A DNA stretch of 64,000 bases, taken from assembly GCF_003086895.1 (NCBI RefSeq), contig NZ_CP026004.1:1834731-1898730 (forward strand). The letters are read 5' to 3'. Each line of letters opens with the position of its first letter. Positions within the stretch are counted from its first letter, which is position 1. Shown piece after piece: positions 28,041 through 36,194 of this stretch. Origin of the DNA: Stenotrophomonas sp. ESTM1D_MKCIP4_1. GTDB lineage: Bacteria; Pseudomonadota; Gammaproteobacteria; Xanthomonadales; Xanthomonadaceae. The notes under the pieces are model-generated. The model saw only the letters and a list, made by a program, of their open reading frames with translations. It searched no databases and was not told the origin of the DNA. A program made the position numbers and the translations under genes.

Positions 28041-28559
28041 TTACGCGGCGATCAGCAGCATCGGGACGATGAGCGGTATTTCGACATTCCCGGCCATCGC
28101 AATGCTCTGGCTGCAGAACACATACCCCAGCGGATTGTCGGCCCGCAGTTGTTTGCTGGGTACGCTTTCAATCTCGCCCACTTCGTCCACGGCCAGGCCG
28201 ATGACCTCCACCCCGGCGCGCACCAGCGCCATGGCGGGGCAGCTGTAGGTAAACGGGGTGAGCCCGCTGAGACGGCGCAGATCGGACACGCGCAGCGTTT
28301 TATCGCGCACGGTCAGGGTGGGGCCGCCGTCGATGATGGGCCGATCAAAGGTTTCCGCGCCGCGTATCTCGACCGTGGCCTGCACGTCCACGGCAAACCA
28401 CTGCTCACCGGCCCGTACGGCCAGGTATTCAAAGAAGCGACGCGACGGCGAAGCGGGTGAACCGGCGGAAGGGGAAGACGGCTGCAAAGGAAATCCAAAA
28501 GAAGGCAATGCTGCGGCGGCGCCATGATGCCGCCTTGGCGGGCTCAACAGTGTCAGCAC
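28041..28559 (-). CDS. CheW-like chemotaxis coupling protein
   Basis: 172 residues if the GTG at 28559 is the start; the start is uncertain because no ATG lies nearby. After a variable Pro/Ser-rich N-terminus, residues about 50-172 form a CheW SH3-like domain: FFEYLAVRAGEQWFAVDVQ, LRVSDLRRLSG and VIGLAVDEVGEIESV. It probably links a receptor to CheA or acts as a stand-alone scaffold. It lies 46 nt after an EAL-domain gene on the same strand, suggesting co-expression with c-di-GMP signalling. Confidence 0.78.
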   Translation of the reverse strand: MLTLLSPPRRHHGAAAALPSFGFPLQPSSPSAGSPASPSRRFFEYLAVRAGEQWFAVDVQATVEIRGAETFDRPIIDGGPTLTVRDKTLRVSDLRRLSGLTPFTYSCPAMALVRAGVEVIGLAVDEVGEIESVPSKQLRADNPLGYVFCSQSIAMAGNVEIPLIVPMLLIAA

Positions 28560-28605
28560 AAGATGAATGCCGAAAATCCTGTTCAGCCAACGCTGGGGCT
28601 CAGGC

Positions 28606-30372
28606 TCAGGCGCGGGCGTCGGCAGCGTCCAGCCGGGCGGCCAGGTCCAACGCGCTGATCGGCCGCGACAGCGCAAAGCCCTGGATTTCATCGCAGCCGT
28701 AGGCGCGCAGCAGGGCCACCTGGTCCGCGGTTTCCGCGCCTTCGCCCACGGTGCTGTAGCCCAGGCCATGGGCCAGGCTGATGACGGCCTGCACCTTCAA
28801 CTGCGCGCGGGCGTCGGTGGGCAGGTCGTCGATCATGGATTTGTCCAGCTTGATGGTGTGGATGGGCAGTTCGGTGAGGTAACCGAAATTGCTGTAGCCA
28901 CTACCGAAATCATCGATGGCCACGCGCACGCCCGCGTTGGCCAGTTGCTGCAGTTGTTCGCCGGGCAGCGAATCGGCGCGCAGCCATTCGCCTTCGGTGA
29001 TTTCGATTTCCACATCGGTGCAGGACAGGCCCTTGCACAGCAGGGCAGATATGAACGCATCGGCCATGCCCTTGCGGGACACATCGCGCGCGGAGAGGTT
29101 GATGGACAGGGTGAGCGTAAGTCCTTCGCGGCGCCATTGGGCAAGCTGGCTGAAGGCGTGTTCCAGCACCCAGGCAGTGACGCCATCCATCAGCGCGGTG
29201 CGCTCGAACACGGGGATGAACTCGGCCGGGCTGACCGCGCCCAGCTGCGGGTGGTCCCAGCGCAGCAGCACTTCGGCGGCCACCGGGGCGAGGTCTGTGG
29301 CGCGGAAGCGTGGCTGATAGACCAGGTGGAACTGGTCCTGCTGCAGCGCCTGCTGGGCATCGGTGGCCAGGCGGTAGCTGCGCTGCAGCCGTTCATCGCG
29401 GGTGGGCGAATACCAGCAGCAGCTGACCTGCCCGGCAACGGCCGAGCCGAGGGCGATCATCATCTTGCGCAGGGCGTCGTCGGCGCTGTCGCGGCCCAGC
29501 GTGGTCTGGCACAGGCCGGCATGGAACTGCGGGGCCAGCGGCACAGCGGCGGCCATCATGGGCCGGATGAGGTCTTCATGCAGCATTTCGACCAGGCGCT
29601 CGATGGCGGTGCGGTCGGGCAGGTCCACCACGAAGGCGAAGCGGGTGGCGCCCACGTGATAGACCTGGGCCACGCCGTCCAGAGCGAGGTTGATGCGCAC
29701 GCCCGCGCGTCGGATGAGCGCTTCCAGCGGCACCATGCCCAGTACCTGGCCGGCTTCGTTGGCGCGCGGCACATCCAGCACGTCGATCATGACCGCGTAG
29801 CAGTACTGCCCGGGCGACCGCAGGGAACGGGCGGCGTAATCGATGGCGAACTGGTGCCGGTTGGGCAGGCCGCTGACTGGATCACGACGTCCGCTGAGGG
29901 TGCGCAGCTCCAGTTCGTTCATCACGGCCATGCCCAGCGTCTGCAGCTGGCGGCGGTCATCGGCGGAAAACTGCCGGGGCACGCTGTCCATCACGCACAG
30001 CGCACCGATGGCCACGCCGTTGGCGGCGATGAGCGGGGTACCGGCATAGAAGCGCAGATGCGGCGGGCCGGCCACCAGCGGCAGGCTGGAAAAGCGCGGG
30101 TCCACGCGCAGGTCGTTGATGACCAGGCCGGCGGTGGAGCCGATGGTGTGCGCGCAGATGGAATCGCGGATATGCGTTTCGGCCACGGCCAGGCCCTGGC
30201 TTGAGATCAGCCGCTGGCGGTCAACTTCGATGAGCGAGACGAAGGCGACCGGCGCGTGGAAGGTGCGTGCGGCCAGATCGGTCAGGCGATCGAGCGAGGC
30301 CCCGGCGACGTCATCCAGGACGTCCAGGCTGTCCAGCGTCGACATGCGTTCTTCGGTACGGGTAGGGGCCAT
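28606..30372 (-). CDS. GAF - degenerate GGDEF - EAL phosphodiesterase
   Basis: 588 residues from the ATG at 30372; 30345 is an alternative start. A GAF sensor lies at about 25-155. A GGDEF-like domain at about 165-325 has its signature replaced by GATRF, so it is not a cyclase. An EAL domain follows at about 340-588. Its signature reads AEVLLRW (EVL for EAL, catalytic Glu kept); DDFGSGYSN and GEGAET are present, so c-di-GMP hydrolysis is likely. It lies between cheW-like and diguanylate cyclase genes, all on the minus strand. Confidence 0.87.
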   Translation of the reverse strand: MAPTRTEERMSTLDSLDVLDDVAGASLDRLTDLAARTFHAPVAFVSLIEVDRQRLISSQGLAVAETHIRDSICAHTIGSTAGLVINDLRVDPRFSSLPLVAGPPHLRFYAGTPLIAANGVAIGALCVMDSVPRQFSADDRRQLQTLGMAVMNELELRTLSGRRDPVSGLPNRHQFAIDYAARSLRSPGQYCYAVMIDVLDVPRANEAGQVLGMVPLEALIRRAGVRINLALDGVAQVYHVGATRFAFVVDLPDRTAIERLVEMLHEDLIRPMMAAAVPLAPQFHAGLCQTTLGRDSADDALRKMMIALGSAVAGQVSCCWYSPTRDERLQRSYRLATDAQQALQQDQFHLVYQPRFRATDLAPVAAEVLLRWDHPQLGAVSPAEFIPVFERTALMDGVTAWVLEHAFSQLAQWRREGLTLTLSINLSARDVSRKGMADAFISALLCKGLSCTDVEIEITEGEWLRADSLPGEQLQQLANAGVRVAIDDFGSGYSNFGYLTELPIHTIKLDKSMIDDLPTDARAQLKVQAVISLAHGLGYSTVGEGAETADQVALLRAYGCDEIQGFALSRPISALDLAARLDAADARA

Positions 30373-30495
30373 GTGCGTGTTCCAGTTGAACAGGGGCGCC
30401 ATAGAGCCGAGGCAGTGCCGTGCAGGCGGCACGGCGGTGATGACAGGGTTGCAGGTGGGGAGCGGTGGCGTTGTGCAGAAACGGCAAGCATGGCG

Positions 30496-32088
30496 TTAAG
30501 ACGGCGCGTCTCGCCGATGGCTGCGCCTGCGGTAGAGCACGGTGCGGTTGCGGCCGGCGTGCTTGGCGCGGTACAGCGCCTTGTCGGCTTGGCGGATGAC
30601 CAGATCGGCATCGGCCTGGGTTTCCGGGTAATGGCTGACGCCGGCCGAAATGGTGACGTGCCCGACCGTGGGGAAGGCATGGGCTTCGATGACGCTGCGC
30701 AGGCGTTCGGCCACCTGCAGCGCGGTGTCGGCGCCCACATCGGGCAGCAGGGCGAGGAATTCCTCACCGCCGAGGCGGCACAGCACATCCTGCGGGCGCG
30801 CATTGGCCCGCATGCACTGGGCGATGCCGGCCAGCACCTGGTCGCCGGTGTCGTGGCCATGGCGGTCATTGACCTCCTTGAAGTGGTCCACGTCCAGGGT
30901 GATGACACCGAACGGCATGCCCGAGGCATTGAGCGCGCTGAGCGCGCGTTCCAGCCCGCGCCGGTTGAGCAGCTGGGTGAGCGGGTCGGTAAGCGTGGCC
31001 TGATCGAGAAGGCCGATGCGCTCGTTGAGGTTGCGGAAGCTGACCAGCACGGCCTGCTTGAGCTGGGCCGCTTCGTAGTACCAGGAATTGACCGCCTTGA
31101 CCTGGGTGATGGCGGCGCCGACATCGCCTTCCTTCGTGTGCTGGGCCAGTTGCTGCAGCGGCGCAGCGATGCGGCGCGAGCACAGCCAGATGAGCAGCAG
31201 GGTGAGCAGGCCCAGCGGCGCGGCATTGCGCAGCACCGTGGCCAGCAGGCTGCCTGCGGGGGCGGCGGCGGATTCGGCGGGACGCTGGGCGACGATGCCC
31301 CAGCCGGCCGCGGGCACCGGGGCGAAGCCGGCCAGCATGTGCACACCGTGGCGGTTGTGGGAATGCACCGCCCCCGCGCGGCCTTCGCTGAGAGCATCGA
31401 CGGCAGCGTTGCGGGTGGCAGCCTGGCCGACGCGGTCGGGCTCGGGGTGGTAGAGCACGGTGCCGTCGCGGCTGACGACATACAGGTACGAACCATCCTC
31501 GTAGGGATGTGTGCCGAGCAGCGAATGCAGCACGTTGGGATCGCGCAGGTGGATGGAGGCGGTGATGTAGCCGGCGTAATCACCCTCGCCATCGAACACG
31601 GGGTGGGAAAGGGTGACGACCAGGTTGCCGGTGTGGGCGATGAAGGGATCGCTGACCATCGGCAGCCGCTGCTGCAGCGCTTTCTGGTTGGCGACGCTGG
31701 TAAGCGCCTTGCCCTGCAGTTCCGGCAGCGCGGGCGAGGCGCCTACCACCACGCCCTGGGCATTGACCGAGATGACGCTGTTGAAGGCGTCGGTCTGCTG
31801 CTTGACCCGTTCCACTTCATCATCGTGCGCGGTGGGTTGGCCGACGTTGCGGCTGAGCCGTTCAGCGCCCACCGCCAGTTGCCGTTGCGCGTTCAACACG
31901 AAATGCTGGGTGGACTGGGCCAGCGAGTGCGCGTACACGCGGTTGGCTTCCAGGCTTTTGCCGAGCAGTTCCTGGCGTTGCACCTGGTAGCTGGCCCAGA
32001 CCGCGTTCCCCAGCATGACGAGGGCGGACAGCGCCGCCAGCGCGAGGATCAGCCGCTGCAGGTTCACCTGCCGGATCGATGCGTTCAC
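30496..32088 (-). CDS. Membrane sensor diguanylate cyclase (dCACHE - GGDEF)
   Basis: 530 residues. Membrane helices at about 12-32 and 287-305 enclose a periplasmic double-CACHE sensor. A HAMP-like stretch (306-345) leads to a GGDEF domain (365-525) with the active GGEEF at 440-444. The inhibitory RxxD site (RPQD, 431-434) is intact five residues before it, so product inhibition is expected. It makes c-di-GMP from two GTP and opposes the neighbouring EAL enzyme. Confidence 0.92.
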   Translation of the reverse strand: MNASIRQVNLQRLILALAALSALVMLGNAVWASYQVQRQELLGKSLEANRVYAHSLAQSTQHFVLNAQRQLAVGAERLSRNVGQPTAHDDEVERVKQQTDAFNSVISVNAQGVVVGASPALPELQGKALTSVANQKALQQRLPMVSDPFIAHTGNLVVTLSHPVFDGEGDYAGYITASIHLRDPNVLHSLLGTHPYEDGSYLYVVSRDGTVLYHPEPDRVGQAATRNAAVDALSEGRAGAVHSHNRHGVHMLAGFAPVPAAGWGIVAQRPAESAAAPAGSLLATVLRNAAPLGLLTLLLIWLCSRRIAAPLQQLAQHTKEGDVGAAITQVKAVNSWYYEAAQLKQAVLVSFRNLNERIGLLDQATLTDPLTQLLNRRGLERALSALNASGMPFGVITLDVDHFKEVNDRHGHDTGDQVLAGIAQCMRANARPQDVLCRLGGEEFLALLPDVGADTALQVAERLRSVIEAHAFPTVGHVTISAGVSHYPETQADADLVIRQADKALYRAKHAGRNRTVLYRRRSHRRDAPS

Positions 32089-32167
32089 CCCTGCGCCTCC
32101 CTGGCGGCTGCGTGGAGCTCAGCGTAGCGCCGAGGGTGCAAGGGAACCCTTCACGCGCACCGCTCTG

Positions 32168-32190
32168 GTGGTGCCGGGCGCTGCCCGGCA
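32168..32190 (+). repeat. SMAG-like REP element (GTGG variant)
   Basis: Hairpin TGCCGGGC-GCT-GCCCGGCA with GTGG in place of GTAG, between the cyclase start and the end of the SDR gene. Confidence 0.5.
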
Positions 32191-32204
32191 ACCTCGATGC
32201 GTGC

Positions 32205-33038
32205 TCAGCCGTCCGTGCTGCGGCTCAGGGCTTCCCACGCATCAATGCCCGCAGCCAGATCCTGCAGCTTGCCGCGCACCAGCTGCACGGCATCGCTGCC
32301 CAGCAGCAGGTGGGTGGGCGGGGCCTCGCTGTGGATGATCTGCAACATGGCCTGCGCGGCCTTTTCCGGATCGCCCAGCTGGTGGCCACTCTTGGCTTCG
32401 CGCGCGTTGCGGATGGGGTCGAACAGTGCGTCGTAATCCGCGATGGCACGTGGCGAGCGCACCATGGAGCGGCCGGCCCAATCGGTACGGAAGGAACCGG
32501 GCGCAACGGCGGTGACATGGATACCGAACCCGGCCACTTCCTTGGCCAGCACTTCGCTGATGCCTTCCAGCGCGAACTTGCTGCCGCAGTACCAGGCAAT
32601 GCCGGGCATGGTGATGAAACCGCCCATGGAGGTGATGCTGAGGATGTGGCCACGGCGGCGCGCGCGCATGTGCGGCAGCACTGCCTTGATGAGCGCGGCA
32701 GGGCCGAACACGTTCACCTCGAACTGCTGGCGCAGTTCATCGAGGGTGGATTCTTCAAGAACCCCTTCGTGGCCATAGCCAGCGTTGTTGACCAGCACCT
32801 CGATGGCGCCGAGTTCGGTTTCGATGTCCGCCACGAGCTGGGTGATGGCGCCGGCATCGGTGACGTCGAGCAGGCGACCGTGGGCGCGGCCGGGGGCGAG
32901 GGCTTCAAAGGCGAGGCGGGCGGTTTCGCTGCGCACGGTGCCGACCACGCGATGGCCGGCGTGCAGGGCCTGCTGGGCCAGCGCACGGCCGAAGCCGCTG
33001 CTGACGCCGGTGATGAGGAAGAGGCGGGAGGTGTTCAT
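32205..33038 (-). CDS. SDR-family oxidoreductase
   Basis: 277 residues. ITGVSSGFGRA (cofactor loop), NNAGYG, the Ser in ITSMGGF, YCGSK and PGSFRTDW give the classical SDR of the oxidoreductase type common in proteobacteria. The substrate is unknown. It is divergent from the AraC gene at 33135 with 96 nt between starts, so that regulator probably controls it. Confidence 0.88.
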   Translation of the reverse strand: MNTSRLFLITGVSSGFGRALAQQALHAGHRVVGTVRSETARLAFEALAPGRAHGRLLDVTDAGAITQLVADIETELGAIEVLVNNAGYGHEGVLEESTLDELRQQFEVNVFGPAALIKAVLPHMRARRRGHILSITSMGGFITMPGIAWYCGSKFALEGISEVLAKEVAGFGIHVTAVAPGSFRTDWAGRSMVRSPRAIADYDALFDPIRNAREAKSGHQLGDPEKAAQAMLQIIHSEAPPTHLLLGSDAVQLVRGKLQDLAAGIDAWEALSRSTDG

Positions 33039-33134
33039 GCGATGCAGCCTTGAGGTGGGACTTGCACGTTAGTGCTTGCGCGGTGCCCGGCCCAGGCCTA
33101 GGCTTCGAGCGTTCTTGCCTATTCCTATGAATCC

Positions 33135-34070
33135 ATGAGCCAGATGCTGCTGCAGAAACGCATGGTGGAACGGCTGCAGGCGCTGGCCACGGAGGAGGGC
33201 TACACGCTGACGGCCTTGCCGGGCGTACGCCTGCTGCGCTCGAACCGGCCACTGGCGCGGACCCCGGTGCTGTACGACCCGGGCATCGTGATCGTCTGCC
33301 AGGGGGTGAAGCGTGGCTATCTGGGCGGGCAGGTCTACCAGTACGACGCGCAGCACTACCTGGCGGTGTCGGTGCCGGTGCCGTTCACCATGGAAACCGA
33401 AGCGACGGCCGAGCAGCCGCTGCTGGCGATCTACCTGCACCTGGACCTTTCGCTGGCCGCTGCGCTGATGCTGGAACTGGATGGGCACGCGCCCCCGGCG
33501 CCGGTTGTCGCGCAGAGCATGATGGCCAGCCCGATGCAGCCGGCCATGCAGACCACCGTGCTGCGGCTGCTGGACGCGCTGGCTGACCCATTGGAAGCGG
33601 CGATGCTGGGCCCGGCGCTGGTGCGCGAGCTGTACTTCCGCGTGCTGACCGGTGCGCAGGGCGGCGCGATGCGTGAGGCGCTGGCCATGCGTGGGCGCTT
33701 TGGCCGCATCGGCAGCGTGCTGCGGCATATCCATGCTGCGTATGCGACCGCGCTGGACGTGGACGCGCTGGCGGCGCAAGCGGAGATGAGCGTGCCGAGC
33801 TTCCACGCGCACTTCCGTGACATCACCGGCACCACGCCGATGCAGTACGTGAAGTCCACCCGGCTGCACCAGGCGCGGCTGCTGATGCTGCGGCAGGGCA
33901 TGACCGCCGAAGCGGCAGCGCTGGCGGTGGGCTACGCCAGCCCCTCGCAGTTCAACCGCGAATTCAAGCGCCTGTTCGGGTTGCCGCCTGCCGCAGAAGC
34001 AGCGCGTATGAGGCGCAGTTTCGCCTTGCCGCCCGCGCCTGCCGACGCGGTGTATGTGTCCTCACATTGA
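33135..34070 (+). CDS. AraC-family transcriptional regulator
   Basis: 311 residues. An AraC_N-type domain (about 10-190; LYDPGIVIVCQGVKRGYLGG) is followed by two helix-turn-helix units (VDALAAQAEMSVPSFHAHF and AALAVGYASPSQFNREF). It has the same architecture as the regulator at 25003-25890, and it is likewise divergent from an SDR gene, so the two modules look like paralogous arrangements. The effector is unknown. Confidence 0.9.
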   Translation: MSQMLLQKRMVERLQALATEEGYTLTALPGVRLLRSNRPLARTPVLYDPGIVIVCQGVKRGYLGGQVYQYDAQHYLAVSVPVPFTMETEATAEQPLLAIYLHLDLSLAAALMLELDGHAPPAPVVAQSMMASPMQPAMQTTVLRLLDALADPLEAAMLGPALVRELYFRVLTGAQGGAMREALAMRGRFGRIGSVLRHIHAAYATALDVDALAAQAEMSVPSFHAHFRDITGTTPMQYVKSTRLHQARLLMLRQGMTAEAAALAVGYASPSQFNREFKRLFGLPPAAEAARMRRSFALPPAPADAVYVSSH

Positions 34071-34174
34071 GGTGCAGGCCAAAACGCCGCCCAACCCGGC
34101 AACCACCGCTTCCCACCCGCTCGGAAACCGGTGCATCCCACTCCGCCCGGCAACCGACGCATCCCACCCCGCCG

Positions 34175-34197
34175 GTAGTGCCGGCCGCTGGCCGGCA
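34175..34197 (+). repeat. SMAG REP element, GCCGGCC subfamily
   Basis: Starts GTAGTGCCGGCCGCTGG; identical in core to the copies near folD. It sits 34 nt upstream of the TetR operator. Confidence 0.82.
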
Positions 34198-34231
34198 AAC
34201 GTGGCAGCCTCGCAGATTTGACATCATCCCT

Positions 34232-34245
34232 ACCAACTAGTAGGT
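34232..34245. promoter_or_regulatory. Probable TetR operator upstream of its own gene
   Basis: ACCAACTAGTAGGT, one mismatch from the perfect palindrome ACCTACTAGTAGGT found before the next gene. It ends 8 nt before the tetR start, so binding would block initiation of its own expression. Confidence 0.7.
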
Positions 34246-34253
34246 TTACACCC

Positions 34254-34841
34254 ATGAAAGACCCGCTCTCCCCCAAAGCCCACGAGATCCTCGCCCATGC
34301 CCGTTCCCTGCTGGAAGCCGGTGGCTACAACGGTTTCAGCTACGCCGACATCTCGGCGCGGGTAAACATCAGCAAGGCGAGCATCCACCACCACTTCCCC
34401 AGCAAGGCGGACCTGGTGCGCACGGTGGTGGTGCTGTACCGGGCCGAGGCGCGGGAAGGCCTGGCCCTGCTCGACCGCCAACTGGGCGATCCGCTGAAGG
34501 AGTTGAACGCCTACGTCGATTACTGGTCCAGCTGCATTGCCGGCGGGACATCCTCGTTCTGCATCTGCGCGATGCTGGCCGCGGAAGCGCCACTGATTCC
34601 GGCTGAGATTGCCGATGAAGTGCGCGGCCATTTCGAGGACCTGAGCGGCTGGCTGGCGCTGACCCTGGAAAAAGGGGCGGCGTTGGGTCAGCTTCGGCTG
34701 CAGGGCAGTGCGACCGATGAGGCCAAGGCCTTCATGTCATCGGTGCACGGCGCGATGCTGGCCGCGCGCGGCTTGGGTGATGCCACCACGTTCGCGGCGT
34801 TGGCCCGGTTGGCCATTGCGCGGGTAAGCGCGGCCGCCTGA
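34254..34841 (+). CDS. TetR/AcrR-family repressor
   Basis: 195 residues from the ATG at 34254. The N-terminal helix-turn-helix (YADISARVNISKASIHHHFPSKADL) is at about 25-55. The ligand domain carries Cys residues at about 98-103 (SFCICAM), possible redox or electrophile sensors, which is speculative. Matching palindromes before this gene and before the downstream membrane-protein gene suggest it represses both. A terminator follows. Confidence 0.88.
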   Translation: MKDPLSPKAHEILAHARSLLEAGGYNGFSYADISARVNISKASIHHHFPSKADLVRTVVVLYRAEAREGLALLDRQLGDPLKELNAYVDYWSSCIAGGTSSFCICAMLAAEAPLIPAEIADEVRGHFEDLSGWLALTLEKGAALGQLRLQGSATDEAKAFMSSVHGAMLAARGLGDATTFAALARLAIARVSAAA

Positions 34842-34852
34842 CGTTTTCCTGG

Positions 34853-34883
34853 AAAGGCCTGCGATGGTGCGGGCCTTTGTTTT
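34853..34883 (+). terminator. Terminator after the TetR gene
   Basis: Ten-pair stem AAAGGCCTGC/GCGGGCCTTT (one G-T pair) with a 6-base loop, followed by GTTTT. It separates tetR from the membrane-protein gene, so that gene needs its own promoter. Confidence 0.7.
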
Positions 34884-34896
34884 ACCCCTAATGCCT

Positions 34897-34910
34897 ACCT
34901 ACTAGTAGGT
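34897..34910. promoter_or_regulatory. Perfect palindromic TetR operator
   Basis: ACCTACTAGTAGGT is its own reverse complement. It lies 22 nt before the start of the membrane-protein gene and matches 13 of 14 bases of the site before tetR. Confidence 0.75.
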
Positions 34911-34932
34911 TCAAAAACCAGCGGAGATTCCC

Positions 34933-35418
34933 ATGGCACATCCCTTGTCCACCCTCGGTGCGATCCACACCGCTGTCAGCCTGGTGCCGATCCTGGCCGG
35001 CCTGTACGGCTTCGTCCGCCATCGCGCCATCGCCCCCGCGACACGTGCGGGCAAGCTCTATCTGCTGGGCCTGGTTTTGTCGGTGGCGACGTCGTTCACC
35101 GTGTCCAGTACGGGCGGCCTCAACCCCGGCCATGCCTTCGGTGTCATCGTGCTGCTGGTGGCTTTCGGTGGCGTGCTGGCGGGGCGGCTGCGCGTCCTTG
35201 GCCGGGCGGCGCCATACCTTTCAACGTTCGCCTTGTCTTTCAGTTTTTTGCTTTCACTGGTACCGGGCACCAATGAAACGCTGACGCGGCTGCCGGTGGG
35301 CCACCCGATTGCCGCTGCGCCGCTGGCGCCGGTGGTGCTGCAGACGCTGCTGGTATGTGGGGTGCTGTTCGTAGTGGGGTTCGCAGCGCAGTGCTGGCGG
35401 ATTCGATCGCGCAGATGA
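34933..35418 (+). CDS. Small integral membrane protein, TetR-regulated
   Basis: 161 residues with four to five hydrophobic helices (about 10-28, 42-58, 68-86, 94-112 and 132-152) and a basic C-terminus. GGAG precedes the ATG at a normal distance. No family is assigned with confidence; the pattern resembles small DUF2306-like membrane proteins. The operator upstream ties it to the TetR gene, so it is probably induced by that regulator's ligand. Confidence 0.75.
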   Translation: MAHPLSTLGAIHTAVSLVPILAGLYGFVRHRAIAPATRAGKLYLLGLVLSVATSFTVSSTGGLNPGHAFGVIVLLVAFGGVLAGRLRVLGRAAPYLSTFALSFSFLLSLVPGTNETLTRLPVGHPIAAAPLAPVVLQTLLVCGVLFVVGFAAQCWRIRSRR

Positions 35419-35469
35419 GGGATAGGCTGGGCGTTCAGCACACGCGCAGGCCGAACGTGCCCAGTTAGG

Positions 35470-35754
35470 TCAGGCGCGATCCACTGGGGCGCGTGCTGTG
35501 TGCAGCAAGCGCAGAACTCGAACGTGCGTCTGCACGACGTCGTAGACAAGCACATATCGGGGATGAACAACCCACTCCCGTGTACCCGGAATTTGCCCTG
35601 GCTTACCAATGCCTGGATGGCGCACCAGGTAAGCCGCTCGCTCACTGAACAGTTCGTCCAGCGCGAGCGCCGCACTGGGGCTGTCTGCTTCAATGAAGGT
35701 GTAGATCAGTTCGCGGTCATCGCTCGCCTCTGGTGTCCAGAACAGTTCTTTCAC
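35470..35754 (-). CDS. RelE/ParE-family toxin
   Basis: 94 residues with a GTG start that overlaps the antitoxin stop (GTGA). It has the family pattern: WTPEASDDRELIYTFIEADSP, then RHPGIGKPGQIPGTREWVV and the C-terminal strand YVLVYDVVQTHVRVLRLLHTAR. ParE members poison gyrase and RelE members cleave mRNA; the DLxxIYxxI-like start and the HTAR end favour ParE, but the target is not decided by sequence alone. Confidence 0.87.
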   Translation of the reverse strand: MKELFWTPEASDDRELIYTFIEADSPSAALALDELFSERAAYLVRHPGIGKPGQIPGTREWVVHPRYVLVYDVVQTHVRVLRLLHTARAPVDRA

Positions 35755-36035
35755 TTGGTGCTTTCAAGCCTGCGTCTTGTTGCTGTACGACGTGCGGCAA
35801 ATCGTGCTTCCACCTGGTCAGCGGGTATCAACCTGCCCGCGTTTGCGGAATCGAGCCCTGCCTGCACCTGCAGACGGAACTCGGCATCATTGTCGGTCGT
35901 TTGCTGCTGCAGCACGAAGGCACGCATGAAATCGCGCAGCAACTGTGCGCTGGTGCGATCCCGCGCTTTGGCCGCGTCCCCAAAGGCCTGCTTGAGATCT
36001 TCGTCAACGCGGAAAGTAAACGTGGCTTCGTTCAT
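35751..36035 (-). CDS. Antitoxin (ribbon-helix-helix type) of the RelE/ParE pair
   Basis: 94 residues from the ATG at 36035. The N-terminus TFTFRVDEDLKQAFGDAAKARDRTSAQLLRDFMRAF is a ribbon-helix-helix DNA-binding unit. The C-terminal half is a flexible toxin-binding tail. It precedes and overlaps the toxin gene, as usual for autoregulated type II systems; an inverted repeat for its operator lies just upstream. Confidence 0.86.
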   Translation of the reverse strand: MNEATFTFRVDEDLKQAFGDAAKARDRTSAQLLRDFMRAFVLQQQTTDNDAEFRLQVQAGLDSANAGRLIPADQVEARFAARRTATRRRLESTK

Positions 36036-36043
36036 GATGAATT

Positions 36044-36092
36044 CCTGTGTTACATCGTGGTAACAACGTAACACAGGTCAGTATCCTGACCT
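36044..36092. promoter_or_regulatory. Operator/promoter region of the toxin-antitoxin pair
   Basis: A perfect 10-bp inverted repeat CCTGTGTTAC/GTAACACAGG (36044-36053 and 36068-36077, spacer 14). A second palindrome, AGGTCAG-TATC-CTGACCT (36075-36092), overlaps its right arm. Both lie directly upstream of the antitoxin start on the minus strand. Confidence 0.75.
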
Positions 36093-36194
36093 GTGAGTAT
36101 CGGGCACCCGCGTACGGAGATCGTTCGATGGTGAAGGCTAACGCGGCCAAAGGCGTGGCGCGAGGCCGGAAGCGTCAGCTCGTTGGCTGCTCGC

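Noticed and set aside
28567..32127. Long plus-strand frames opposite the c-di-GMP genes
   Set aside because: Antisense shadows of the EAL and GGDEF genes, whose motifs are unmistakable.
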